NCBI RefSeq assembly: GCF_002502735.1
Contig: NZ_DAQC01000001.1
Span: 1,185,212 to 1,249,211 of the forward strand
DNA: 64,000 nucleotides
Reading direction: 5' to 3'
Source: Methanoregula sp. UBA64
Lineage (GTDB): Archaea; Halobacteriota; Methanomicrobia; Methanomicrobiales; Methanospirillaceae
The notes beneath the pieces are model-generated. The model was not told the origin of the DNA and searched no databases. It saw nothing but the letters and a program-made list of their open reading frames with translations. Below are positions 33,592 to 42,596 of the stretch, one piece after another. The position numbers were made by a program, and so were the translations under genes. Every line of letters begins with the position of its first letter. The stretch's first letter is position 1.

Positions 33592-34590
33592 ATGAACGGT
33601 ATGCATATGTCTCACGTAAAAGTATACGGACCGCTGCTGGGTCTGCTTCTTATCGCGTGCGTGCTCCTTGCCGGCTGTTCAAGCCAGTCCTCTACCTCAG
33701 TAACAACCACGGTTCCGACCACGCAGGCAACGGCAAAGTACACTGCCGGCGATGTTGTCGCAAAGACATCCTCTGCCCAGACCGGGGTCTGGCTGATCGT
33801 GTCATACGATTCAGCTAAGGATCAGTACGAGCGGACAACTATCGTAAAGAATTCCGATGGATCCTGGGGCCACCGGGAAACGAGCACGACAGAAAAGTTC
33901 CCCCGTGCGGAGATGGAGAAATTATATCCCGCCAAAATCACGCATGTCTCCGTCACGTCCATCCAGGTCCAGACACCCACCATCGCAACCACGGCAACAA
34001 CCGTTGCATCGGGACCGGCGCCATCTATAACCTCGATATCTCCCACGAGCGGTGCAACCGGATCTACGGTCAGCCTGACCATCAACGGCAACAATTTCCA
34101 GAGCGGTGCAACCGTGCGCCTGATCCAGCCGGGAAAGATGCCCGTCGTGGCAACCGGGGTCTCTGCCTCCTCAAACCAGATCACCTGCAATGTCGCACTG
34201 AGCAACCTGGATGCCGGAACCGCTAATATCCAGGTCACGAACCCTGGCGGCCAGTCAACCTCGCTCCCGGGTGCATTTACGATCGGTGCCGCATCGCCGA
34301 CCATCTCCAGCTTCAGCCCTACAAGCGGTGATCTCGGCGAATCGATCACCCTGACCGTCAACGGGCAGAATCTGGCCAACGTTCTCTCGGTAATTCTTGT
34401 GGGCTCATCAGATTCCCAACAGATTCCCTGTACGGGTATCTCAAACGGAGGAACATCCACAAAGCTGACCTGCAATCTTGCGATCTCCTCATCTGCAACA
34501 TCCGAGACGTATGTGGTAAAAGTTATTGGTGACGGAGGGGTTGCGGGAACCTCCGGTTCCACCTTTACCGTTACGAACAAGACAGCATGA
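33592..34590 (+). CDS. Lipoprotein with two IPT/TIG domains
   Basis: 332 residues; in-frame ATGs at 33592, 33601 and 33607 are all possible starts. Lipobox LLIACVLLAGC gives an outer-face lipoprotein. A first domain (about 50-125) is followed by two immunoglobulin-like IPT/TIG repeats, beginning ITSISPTSGATGSTVSLTI near residue 142 and ISSFSPTSGDLGESITLTV near 238. Such repeats mediate adhesion or carbohydrate contacts in envelope proteins. Specific ligand unknown. Confidence 0.8.
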   Translation: MNGMHMSHVKVYGPLLGLLLIACVLLAGCSSQSSTSVTTTVPTTQATAKYTAGDVVAKTSSAQTGVWLIVSYDSAKDQYERTTIVKNSDGSWGHRETSTTEKFPRAEMEKLYPAKITHVSVTSIQVQTPTIATTATTVASGPAPSITSISPTSGATGSTVSLTINGNNFQSGATVRLIQPGKMPVVATGVSASSNQITCNVALSNLDAGTANIQVTNPGGQSTSLPGAFTIGAASPTISSFSPTSGDLGESITLTVNGQNLANVLSVILVGSSDSQQIPCTGISNGGTSTKLTCNLAISSSATSETYVVKVIGDGGVAGTSGSTFTVTNKTA

Positions 34591-34644
34591 TACCCTATTA
34601 CCTATTTTTCCCGGTCTGTTGATGCCTGAAATGCCGGTGACAGG

Positions 34645-35457
34645 ATGGAGACACTCCTTTTTTCGGTTCTGATCCTGGGCGTTACCGGCTGTGCGATCGG
34701 TTTTGCTTCCGGCTTTTTTGGGATAGGCGGGGGTTTTCTCATGGTGCCGGTGCAGTACTGGCTGCTCACCAGCCTCGGGTTCGATCCAACCCTCTCCCTT
34801 CGGATCGCATTTGGCACCAGCCTTGCCGTTATCGTGCCGACGGCACTCTCCGGCACCTGGGGCCACCACTGCCGGCGCTGCGTACTGGTGCGTCCCCTGC
34901 TCCTGATGATAATCCCCGGTATTCTCGGGGCGGTCACCGGTGCGGCAATTACCATCCACGCACCGGGCAGGCTCATGGAATGCCTTTTTGGCGTACTTCT
35001 CCTCCTTGCAGCAGCACGGATGTTCCTTTCCGCAATTCCCACCGGGGACGGGCAGATCCGGCAGAATCCCGGCTTGTACCTGATATGGGGATTCGTGTTT
35101 GGCCTTGTCTCCGGGCTTTTTGGGATTGGCGGCGGGATCGTGATGGTACCGGTGATGACAACCGTTCTTGGCATTCCCCTTCGTCAGGCCATCGGTACAT
35201 CGACGGCGTTTATGTTCTGCTCGGCTGCGACCGGCGTGGTGTCTTATATCGTGGGAGGAATGGGCGTTCCCGGTCTGCCCCCGTTCTCCTTTGGATATGT
35301 CAACGGGATGTTCTGGGCGGTTCTCGCCCTTGCAAGCGTGCCCTTTGCACTTCTGGGAGTCCGTGCCGCACATACCATCCCGCCGGAGAAGATCCGTCTG
35401 CTCTTTGTTTTGGTAATGCTCGGAATGGGAACCTATATGATATCAGGCATTGCCTGA
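34645..35457 (+). CDS. TauE/SafE-family membrane exporter
   Basis: 270 residues with about eight membrane helices in two similar halves; each half starts with a GxxFGIGGGxxMVP motif (ASGFFGIGGGFLMVPVQYW near residue 22 and GLFGIGGGIVMVPVMTT near 155), the hallmark of TauE/SafE/TSUP proteins. These export sulfite, sulfoacetate, thiosulfate or organic acids in characterised cases. The substrate here is not readable; a sulfur compound is plausible in an organism that makes coenzyme M. Confidence 0.88.
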   Translation: METLLFSVLILGVTGCAIGFASGFFGIGGGFLMVPVQYWLLTSLGFDPTLSLRIAFGTSLAVIVPTALSGTWGHHCRRCVLVRPLLLMIIPGILGAVTGAAITIHAPGRLMECLFGVLLLLAAARMFLSAIPTGDGQIRQNPGLYLIWGFVFGLVSGLFGIGGGIVMVPVMTTVLGIPLRQAIGTSTAFMFCSAATGVVSYIVGGMGVPGLPPFSFGYVNGMFWAVLALASVPFALLGVRAAHTIPPEKIRLLFVLVMLGMGTYMISGIA

Positions 35458-35716
35458 CGTGATTGACGGGCGGCAGATACTACAAGTACTATCGAAATAA
35501 TTATTCCCTGCGCTCTACCACACTCTACCAGCCGTAAAAAGGAATGGTTTTTACGGATCGATACACGTGTAATTTCCAGCGGACCTGTCTGCCATCCGAA
35601 ACAGGGGAACGGGAGCAGGATATCCCACGGGGTGTTGATTTGCCCGCTGACCGGACCTGCCCGGCGGGGTTTGCATCAAAAGACCGATTCAAAAAAGAGG
35701 AGTAAAACTGGTAATT

Positions 35717-36901
35717 ATGGTTTCCCGAGAACTTGTGCCCGGCGTGTACTGGGTCGGCGCCTATGATTTTGACCGGCGGATCTTCGATGAACTGATCCCG
35801 CTGCCGGAAGGAACGACATACAACGCGTATCTGGTAAAGGGCAGCGAAAAGACGGCCCTGATCGATACGGTCGATCCGACCAAGGAGTATGATCTGATCT
35901 CGAACCTTGTCAAGCTCGGCATCGAGAAGATCGACTATATCGTGATCAACCATGCGGAACAGGATCATGCAGGTTCGCTCCCGATGGTGCTTGAGTTCTA
36001 TCCTGACGCGCAGGTAGTCACCAATGCCAAGTGTCGGGACCTCCTTATTGCCCTCCTGCATCTCCCCGAAAGCCGGTTTACCATTATCGAAGACAACGGG
36101 ACCCTCTCGCTGGGAGACCGGACGCTCCGGTTTTTGATCACGCCCTGGACGCACTGGCCCGAGACCCAGCTGACGTTCCTTGCCGAAGACCGGATCCTCT
36201 TTCCCTGCGACCTCTTCGGGTTCCATGCTGCAACTACCGAACTCTTTATCACCGACGAGGCATGGGCCTGCCGGTCGGCAAAACGGTATTATGCAGAGAT
36301 CATGATGCCGTTCCGCAGCAGCATCAAGGGGTACGTGGAACGGGTGCGGGAACTCGATCCGGCCATTATCGCTCCCAGCCACGGCCCGCTGTACAAAAAT
36401 CCGAAGTTCATCCTCGATGCGTACGCCGGATGGGTTTCGGACGAGGTCAAAAACGAGGTTATCATCCCATATATCTCGATGCACGGGAGCACGGCAAAGA
36501 TGGTGGATCACCTCACCGGGGCCCTTGTCACCCGGGGGATTGTGGTAAAGCCTTTTAACCTCTCCCGGACGGATACCGGCGAACTTGCCTGTTCCCTTGT
36601 CGATGCAGCAACCCTTGTGATCGCCACGCCGACGGTCCTCTTTGGCCCGCACCCTTCCGTTGTATCGGCAACCTACCTTGCAAACGTGCTCCGGCCCAAG
36701 ACCCGGTTTGCAACCGTCATCGGGTCCTACGGGTGGGGCGGCAAGACCGTTGAGACTATCACAAAGATGCTCGACCATGTCAAGGTCGAACTTCTCCCCC
36801 CGGTTACCGTGCTTGGCGAACCGGACGAAAAGGCCATGCTGGACCTTGACCGGCTGGCAGACGAAATCTTAAAGAAGCACAAAGAACTCAACATCGTATA
36901 A
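35717..36901 (+). CDS. fprA: F420H2 oxidase (A-type flavodiiron protein)
   Basis: 394 residues. N-terminal metallo-beta-lactamase-like domain with a di-iron site (NHAEQDHAGSLP near residue 80, later HWPETQ and HGP in SHGPLY), C-terminal flavodoxin domain (SMHGSTAKMVDHL, SYGWGGKT). In methanogens it reduces O2 to water with F420H2. GAGGAG lies about 15 bases before the ATG. It is followed after 14 bases by desulfoferrodoxin with its own AAGGAGGG site, a coherent oxygen-defence operon. An imperfect palindrome GATACTACAAGTACTATC at about 35476-35493 upstream could be an operator. Confidence 0.92.
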   Translation: MVSRELVPGVYWVGAYDFDRRIFDELIPLPEGTTYNAYLVKGSEKTALIDTVDPTKEYDLISNLVKLGIEKIDYIVINHAEQDHAGSLPMVLEFYPDAQVVTNAKCRDLLIALLHLPESRFTIIEDNGTLSLGDRTLRFLITPWTHWPETQLTFLAEDRILFPCDLFGFHAATTELFITDEAWACRSAKRYYAEIMMPFRSSIKGYVERVRELDPAIIAPSHGPLYKNPKFILDAYAGWVSDEVKNEVIIPYISMHGSTAKMVDHLTGALVTRGIVVKPFNLSRTDTGELACSLVDAATLVIATPTVLFGPHPSVVSATYLANVLRPKTRFATVIGSYGWGGKTVETITKMLDHVKVELLPPVTVLGEPDEKAMLDLDRLADEILKKHKELNIV

Positions 36902-36915
36902 AGGAGGGTGTAACC

Positions 36916-37296
36916 ATGACAAAACTGCTTGAAGTCTACAAGTGTATGGTCTGCGGGAACATCGTAAAGGTCGTCCATGCATCCGGAGGAACACTCGTCT
37001 GCTGCGGGCAGCCGATGGTGCTCCAGCAGGAAAAGACCGAGGACCAGGGAAAAGAGAAGCATGTCCCTGTCGTCGAGAAGACTGCCAACGGTATCCTCGT
37101 GAAGATCGGCGCCGTTCCCCACCCGATGGAAGAGAAACACTACATCGAATGGGTCGAGGTCCACGATGGGGAGAAGGTCTATGTCCGGTATTTCAAACCT
37201 GGCGAGAAACCCGAGGCAGAGTTCCCGGTCAAGAGTGCCGAGGTAAAAGTCAGGGAATACTGTTCGGTCCACGGTCTCTGGACCAACAAGGCCTGA
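36916..37296 (+). CDS. Desulfoferrodoxin (superoxide reductase)
   Basis: 126 residues, the two-domain type. N-terminal desulforedoxin domain with a Cys4 iron site (YKCMVCGN and VCCGQP), C-terminal superoxide reductase domain with the His4Cys site (VPHPMEEKHYIEW and REYCSVHGLW). It reduces superoxide to peroxide without making O2. Second gene of the operon with fprA, strong Shine-Dalgarno GGAGGG. Confidence 0.95.
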   Translation: MTKLLEVYKCMVCGNIVKVVHASGGTLVCCGQPMVLQQEKTEDQGKEKHVPVVEKTANGILVKIGAVPHPMEEKHYIEWVEVHDGEKVYVRYFKPGEKPEAEFPVKSAEVKVREYCSVHGLWTNKA

Positions 37297-37305
37297 ACCT
37301 TTACC

Positions 37306-37320
37306 ATTCCTTTTTTTTTA
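37306..37320 (+). terminator. Probable T-tract terminator after the fprA operon
   Basis: A long T run (TTCCTTTTTTTTTATCG) within 25 bases of the stop codon, the usual archaeal intrinsic termination signal. Confidence 0.5.
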
Positions 37321-37372
37321 TCGTTTATGGCAGGCAAATGCTCATAGAGCACCAGCGACAACCACCTAAGTG

Positions 37373-38830
37373 ATGCGCCGTCTCCTTTATCTCTCCACGA
37401 TCGCTGCCGATCTGGGAGATATCTTCTTTTTTATCGCCCCGCTGACCGCGATCCCCCTCATAGTGACGGTGCTCTTTGCAGAGTGGTCCATCTTTCTTCC
37501 CATGGCGGTCGTCCCGGTCGTCTTTTTCCTGTTGGGGGCGGGGATGAAACACCTCCCAAGAAACGAGCGCGAGAACCGGCTCTCGACATCCCTGTGCTCG
37601 ATCGCCCTCTTCTGGATGGCTTGTGCAATGGTGAGCGGCCTCCCGTTCCTGTTCGGCCTTAACATGAGTTTTACCGATGCGGTCTTTGAAGGGATGGCCG
37701 GGTGGACCGGGACAGCGTTTACCATGCTGCCATCCCTCGATACGGTCCCTTATACCCTGCTCTTCTGGCGCACGTTCATGCAGTGGATCGGTGGGATCGG
37801 GATCATCGCATACGTTATAGCCCTTGCAAGCAGCAGCGGGCTTTTCCAGGGAAAAATCTACCGGACGGAGAGCCGGGAGGAACCCCTGATGCCAAGCATC
37901 GTCTCGACCGGCCGGGCGATCTGGAAGATCTACGGCCTCCTGACATTTGTCGCCATCGGGCTCATCCTCTTTACCGGCCTCTCGCTCTGGGATTCGGTAA
38001 ACCTGGCCCTGTCCGCGATCTCGACCGGGGGATTCTCCGTTGTCGATGGGGGGATCGCCTCGTACCACAACCTCATGCTCGAACTGCTCCTGGTCCCGAT
38101 CATGATCGCCGGCGCACTCCCATTCCGGCTCTATTACCTGATAACCGAGAACCGGCGCTTCAGCCTTTTCGGGGACGAGCAGATCAAACTCTTCCTCGTG
38201 ATTGCGGCGGCAGGGACCGCACTGCTGGCCTACGATCTGGTCTATTTCGGGAATACCGACATTCCCCTTGCCCTTGAACAGGGGCTCTTTATGGCGGTCT
38301 CCGCCCTGACCACCACCGGCTTCCAGATCACCGATATCGGCAACTGGGCGAGCGTCACGCTCCTCTTCCTTGCCATGCTGATCTTCATCGGCGGTGCTGC
38401 GGGAAGTTCCAGCGGGGGGATCAAGCTTAACCGGGTAGTCCTAGGCTTCCGGGCGCTGGTCTGGTGGTTCCGGCGGCTCTTCGTGAGCGGGAAGGTGCTG
38501 ATCCCGTTTAAGAGCGAGGGCCGGGTGATCCCGCGGGCCACTGCCGAACTGGAGACCGCAAAGATGCTGCTGGTCATCATCCTCTCGGTAGTCGTGATCT
38601 TTATCGCAACCCTTACCGTCCTCCAGTTCCACGTAACGACATTCCCCAGTACCGATGTGCTCTTCGATGTGATCTCGGCTTTTTCCACCTGCGGGATGAC
38701 GACCGGCTATGTCTCATCCTCCATGCCGGCCATCTCGAAATGGGTATTTATCATCGTCATGTGGGTGGGCCGTCTCGAAGTAATTCCGGTGCTCGTGCTC
38801 TTCCTTGCCCTGTTCCGCGGTTCCGACTAA
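37373..38830 (+). CDS. trkH: Trk-type potassium uptake membrane protein TrkH
   Basis: About 485 residues from ATG 37373. About ten to twelve membrane helices arranged as four pore repeats with K+ filter segments: EGMAGWTGTAFT near residue 113, SAISTGGFS, SALTTTGFQ and SAFSTCGMTTG. The Gly/Thr-rich filters and overall length match TrkH. No trkA lies next to it, so its regulatory partner is elsewhere. Confidence 0.92.
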   Translation: MRRLLYLSTIAADLGDIFFFIAPLTAIPLIVTVLFAEWSIFLPMAVVPVVFFLLGAGMKHLPRNERENRLSTSLCSIALFWMACAMVSGLPFLFGLNMSFTDAVFEGMAGWTGTAFTMLPSLDTVPYTLLFWRTFMQWIGGIGIIAYVIALASSSGLFQGKIYRTESREEPLMPSIVSTGRAIWKIYGLLTFVAIGLILFTGLSLWDSVNLALSAISTGGFSVVDGGIASYHNLMLELLLVPIMIAGALPFRLYYLITENRRFSLFGDEQIKLFLVIAAAGTALLAYDLVYFGNTDIPLALEQGLFMAVSALTTTGFQITDIGNWASVTLLFLAMLIFIGGAAGSSSGGIKLNRVVLGFRALVWWFRRLFVSGKVLIPFKSEGRVIPRATAELETAKMLLVIILSVVVIFIATLTVLQFHVTTFPSTDVLFDVISAFSTCGMTTGYVSSSMPAISKWVFIIVMWVGRLEVIPVLVLFLALFRGSD

Positions 38831-38890
38831 AACCCCGGGGAACAGGTAACGCAATTATACTTTTCTTAACATCAGGAGGTCTAATATAAC

Positions 38891-39724
38891 GTGCCGGCCC
38901 ATAGTAGAACAATGAAACAGATCGCCCTGTACGGGAAAGGCGGCATCGGGAAGTCGACTACATCAGCCAATCTTTCCGCTGCGCTTTCTCTTGCGGGACA
39001 TTCTGTCCTCCAGATCGGGTGCGATCCGAAGCGCGACAGTACCCGGATGCTGATGGCGGGCCGGCTGATCCCGACCGTGATGGATCTGGTGCGCGAGCGC
39101 GGCGCCAGTGCAGTAACCCCGCAGGATGTGGTCTTTACCGGTTTTCATGGCGTCCGCTGCGTTGAGGCGGGAGGCCCCGAACCCGGGGTTGGCTGTGCCG
39201 GGCGGGGAATCATCGCCACCTTCCAGCTGCTGGAGAAGTTCGGGACACTCACCGGGGACATCATCGTCTACGATGTGCTGGGCGACGTGGTCTGCGGCGG
39301 GTTTGCCATGCCGATGCGGGAGGGGTATGCGCAGGAAGTATACCTCGTGACCTCCGGGGAACTCATGTCCCTGTATGCGGCAAACAACATCTGCAAGGCG
39401 ATCCAGCGGCTCGCAGCACGGCCGAAGAGCAGGTGCCGGATTGCCGGCGTGATCTGCAATGCCAAGAATATGCCCCGCGAAGAAGAGCTCGTTGCGGAGT
39501 TTGCGCGAAGGGTCAACAGTCACCTCATCCAGTACATACCCCGCGACCGGACCGTCCAGCTCGCAGAACTCGACCGGAAGACCGTGATCGAGTACGACCC
39601 GGCAAGCGAACAGGCACAGCGGTACCGCGATCTTGCGGCCCGGGTCATGGAAAACAGCCGGTTGACCATTCCCACCCCTCTTGAGATCGATGACCTCGAA
39701 TCCCTTGCCCGCCAGTACGTGTAG
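38891..39724 (+). CDS. NifH-like ATPase of a nitrogenase-like operon
   Basis: 277 residues from GTG 38891, chosen over ATG 38912 because AGGAGGT ends 10 bases before it. Fe protein of the nitrogenase/BchL/CfbC family: P-loop YGKGGIGKST, switch GCDPKRDST, cluster ligands in GGPEPGVGCAGRGI and DVLGDVVCGGFAMP. It should dimerise around one [4Fe-4S] cluster and pass electrons with ATP hydrolysis to the component encoded by the next two genes, which overlap it. The best-known archaeal relative is CfbC of coenzyme F430 synthesis, but none of the other cfb genes are nearby, so a different reductase is possible. Confidence 0.85.
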   Translation: MPAHSRTMKQIALYGKGGIGKSTTSANLSAALSLAGHSVLQIGCDPKRDSTRMLMAGRLIPTVMDLVRERGASAVTPQDVVFTGFHGVRCVEAGGPEPGVGCAGRGIIATFQLLEKFGTLTGDIIVYDVLGDVVCGGFAMPMREGYAQEVYLVTSGELMSLYAANNICKAIQRLAARPKSRCRIAGVICNAKNMPREEELVAEFARRVNSHLIQYIPRDRTVQLAELDRKTVIEYDPASEQAQRYRDLAARVMENSRLTIPTPLEIDDLESLARQYV

Positions 39725-40730
39725 GACTGCCGGCTGTACCCTGACCGGCGCACTCTCGGTGGTGACGCAGGTAACCGATACGGTTACGGTCGTCCACGGG
39801 CCGGGGGGCTGCACGCACCACAATTTTTCGCTCCTGTCCGCAACGGCTCTCGATAATGGCAGGCCTGCCCTTCCCCCGCTTGTTTCTACCGATCTGCGGG
39901 AGACCGACATCGTCTTTGGCGGCGAGGAGGCGCTCGACCGGACACTCACGCGGGTCATGAACGGAAATCCCGGAGCAATCTTTGTCCTTTCGACCTGCAT
40001 TGTCGAGACGATCGGCGACGATATCGAGAAGATCTGCCAGGCACAGCAGGGCTGCCCGGTCATTATCGTGCCGACCGCAGGTTTTCTGGGAGGCTCGTTC
40101 CAGGCCGGCGTCAACAACGCGCTCATTGCCCTTGCAGCGATGGCGGAATCGTCAGCTCCCAACGGGAGGGTGAACCTCATCGGGGAAAAAAATCTCGAAT
40201 ATGAAGTCGAGGAGAACTATGCAGAAGTGAGCCGGCTGCTTTCGTTGCTTGGCCTGTCGGTGAACCTGCGCTTTGTACGGAACATTACCACGGATGAGAT
40301 AGCGAGGCTTGGCGCCGCACGGCTCAACGTGCTCCGCGACCCGGCCCTTATCCCGGTGGGGGAATATCTCAACTCGCGCTTTGGCACGCCTTACATCACG
40401 GGATTTCCGATCGGTCTGTCCGGGAATTCCTCGTTTCTTGCCGAAGTTGCAAAAACCTGCGGGATAAACGGGACAGATGCGGTTACCCGCGAACGTGCCC
40501 GTGAAGGGGAACTCCTCGAAAAGTTCCATGACCTGGCGGGGGAGGGTGTCTTTTTCTCTCCTCTCCCCCCGGATCCCGAAGGGAGGATCGCGGCACGGGA
40601 TCTTGCCCGTAATGTCGGCCTCCGTTTCTCAGATCAAGGAAACCCGGTGCCGGTCCCCGTGATCCCCCCCGTGGGACTGGCAGGAACAGAACGGTTACTC
40701 CACCGCTGGAGGAGGGCTATCTTTGCCTGA
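39690..40730 (+). CDS. Nitrogenase component 1-like protein (NifD/CfbD-like)
   Basis: About 346 residues from ATG 39690, overlapping the NifH-like gene by 35 bases (a TTG at 39681 is also open). Cluster-ligand cysteines are in the expected places: CRTAGCTLTGAL near the start, HGPGGCTHHN near residue 40 and STCIVETIGDD near 105. At ~346 residues it is far shorter than NifD (~480) and close to CfbD. It overlaps the following NifK-like gene by 8 bases. Together the two would form the catalytic component; the substrate is unknown. Confidence 0.8.
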   Translation: MTSNPLPASTCRTAGCTLTGALSVVTQVTDTVTVVHGPGGCTHHNFSLLSATALDNGRPALPPLVSTDLRETDIVFGGEEALDRTLTRVMNGNPGAIFVLSTCIVETIGDDIEKICQAQQGCPVIIVPTAGFLGGSFQAGVNNALIALAAMAESSAPNGRVNLIGEKNLEYEVEENYAEVSRLLSLLGLSVNLRFVRNITTDEIARLGAARLNVLRDPALIPVGEYLNSRFGTPYITGFPIGLSGNSSFLAEVAKTCGINGTDAVTRERAREGELLEKFHDLAGEGVFFSPLPPDPEGRIAARDLARNVGLRFSDQGNPVPVPVIPPVGLAGTERLLHRWRRAIFA

Positions 40731-41874
40731 GTGCGGGACGCCGTTATGGCCGTGCGCCATGACCGGGGCTGCGGCATGCCTTGCCGGTTTCGAAGGGATC
40801 CATGTGGTTATCCACGGGTCGAGCGGCTGCTACTATTACCCCTCGACCCTGATCGGCGCCCCGCTCTACGGGACGTTTATCCTTGAAAACGAAGTTGTGT
40901 TCGGATCTGGCGACCGCTTAAAAGAGGTGATCGGCGACCTGTCAGGCAAAGGCGGCAGGATTGCCGTGATCACGACCTGTGTCCCGTCAGTCATGGGCGA
41001 GGACATCTCCGCGATCCTGCCGGAGAACGATATCATCCTTGTCGACAGCCCCGGTTTTGCCGGTGAACTCGAGACAGGATACCGGGCGGCACTGGCGGCA
41101 CTCAGTCCTAAAGTCGACCCGAAGCGCAAAGGGGTCAACATCGACGGGGTCTCCCTCTCCGATCCGTTCCACAAGGGAAACATTGCAGAGGTCACGCGCC
41201 TGCTGCGCATGGCCGGCATCCCGGTCGGCACGGTCTTCTGCCGGGACTGGGCGGAGATGGCGGCACACGCGGCCCCGTTCACTATCGGGACAAACGCGGA
41301 CTTTGCTTCCGGCGTAGGAAACTCACTTGGCGGAACCCTCGGGATACCCGCGCTCCGCGCCACGTTCGAACAACTGGAGCGCGAACTCCCCGAAGCCGAC
41401 GCTTCACGGGTCTTTGAAGAGCTCGATCTTGCGGAAGGGCGGGTCATCGGGGTATGCGACCGGTTCCTCCGGCGCCATACCCCGCCTTCCGTTGCGATCT
41501 TTGCCGGGGCAGCCTATGCGGATTATGCCGCAGAAACGCTCAAAGCCTACCTCGATGCCGAGATCCGTTTTGTGGGGACAAGGAACGAACCCCCGGCCGG
41601 CAAAAAAACAGGGTACCGCAGGGAAAAGGCAAACGATCTCGGCGTGGTTGCAGAACGGATCCGGGAGGCTGCCCCGGATCTCGTGATCGGCTCCGCGTTC
41701 GAGCAACCGGTCTGCCCCGGTGCGGCATTCGTCGGGCTCATCCCCCCGCTCCAGGACCGTGTCCGTCTCACGTATCCCCCGCTTGCAGGTACCGAAGGTA
41801 CGCTCCGGTTCGTGGAGGAGATACTCAATACCTGCATGGACCGTGTTAAACGCCGGAGTGTCCCGGAACGCTGA
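40723..41874 (+). CDS. Nitrogenase component 1-like protein (NifK-like)
   Basis: 383 residues starting at TTG 40723, supported by a very strong GGAGGAGGG about 9 bases upstream. Cluster-type cysteines: CGTPLWPCAMTGAAACLAGF, HGSSGCYYYP near residue 34, and TTCVPSVMGEDI near 85. The three-block pattern parallels the upstream subunit, pointing to a heterodimer or tetramer like NifDK or BchNB. F430 synthesis needs only CfbC and CfbD, so a second component-1 subunit argues against a plain cfb locus. No nifB, nifEN, nifI or molybdate genes lie nearby. Confidence 0.78.
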   Translation: MPECGTPLWPCAMTGAAACLAGFEGIHVVIHGSSGCYYYPSTLIGAPLYGTFILENEVVFGSGDRLKEVIGDLSGKGGRIAVITTCVPSVMGEDISAILPENDIILVDSPGFAGELETGYRAALAALSPKVDPKRKGVNIDGVSLSDPFHKGNIAEVTRLLRMAGIPVGTVFCRDWAEMAAHAAPFTIGTNADFASGVGNSLGGTLGIPALRATFEQLERELPEADASRVFEELDLAEGRVIGVCDRFLRRHTPPSVAIFAGAAYADYAAETLKAYLDAEIRFVGTRNEPPAGKKTGYRREKANDLGVVAERIREAAPDLVIGSAFEQPVCPGAAFVGLIPPLQDRVRLTYPPLAGTEGTLRFVEEILNTCMDRVKRRSVPER

Positions 41875-41997
41875 CCTGCCCCTGAATCTCCGGGCATATC
41901 CTCTTCTTCGTCGATCCTTCACTTTCACCCCGCGCACGGTCCCGGGTTATATACCCGGTTTCCCAGATGCGTTACTACGACAAAAAGGTGGTCGTGT

Positions 41998-42417
41998 ATG
42001 ATGCAGAAAGCAGGCTATATCCAGCGGACAGGATGCAGGGCAGTCGACCGTGACGGTAGTCTCCACGAAGTCGTGGAACTGCATGTCCTGGGCACCCGGT
42101 ATGCTATCCGGCTGGACGATCTCGTGAAGGGAATTGCCGGCCGTCAGGTTGCCGTGCAGGTGGACACACTCGTCCGCGAGTGGAACTACTACCTTGGGAC
42201 AACCTGCGGTATGGGCCAGGTCTCGGCTTCGGGGAAAGCGCTCAACATCGAGCTCTTCGAAGCGGGAAATTTCACCATCTCGCTTCTGGCCCTCCGTTCG
42301 ATTCTCTTTGGCCGGGAGCGCACCGCACCCGTGGCACGCATCCCCGAGCAGCCGGCATCCCCGGTCTGGAAAGCCCGCCGGGGCGATGTCCAGCAGCAGA
42401 TCGTGGCCCTCGTCTGA
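41998..42417 (+). CDS. Protein of unknown function
   Basis: 139 residues (second ATG at 42001 also possible). No signal peptide or membrane helix; beta-rich middle (VELHVLGTRYAIRLDDLVKG, then ISLLALRSILFG) and a Pro-rich tail. Not recognised. TTATATA at about 41945-41951 serves as its TATA box, so it is transcribed apart from the nitrogenase-like operon 123 bases upstream. Confidence 0.6.
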   Translation: MMQKAGYIQRTGCRAVDRDGSLHEVVELHVLGTRYAIRLDDLVKGIAGRQVAVQVDTLVREWNYYLGTTCGMGQVSASGKALNIELFEAGNFTISLLALRSILFGRERTAPVARIPEQPASPVWKARRGDVQQQIVALV

Positions 42418-42596
42418 TATCACGCACCCTTTTTTTGTCGCCCTCTCACCTTTTTTTCTCCCACGCTTCACGGGGATACATCCCGGATTCCCGTATGCAA
42501 CATTAATACCCCTCAAAGGAGACCTGTACATGAGAAAACGGGGATTATCGGTCTATAGGTTCATACCACCCCCGCTGTTTCATACGGAGATCATCA

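Noticed and set aside
35525..36778. A 417-residue open frame antisense to fprA
   Set aside because: It is opposite a clear flavodiiron protein gene and has the composition of a reverse-complement shadow.
38891..41874. A true nitrogenase nifHDK operon
   Set aside because: The component-1 proteins are about 100 residues too short and there are no cofactor or nifI genes.
42530..42596. A short peptide beginning MRKRGLSVYRF
   Set aside because: It runs into the PAS gene start and its only ribosome site belongs to that gene.
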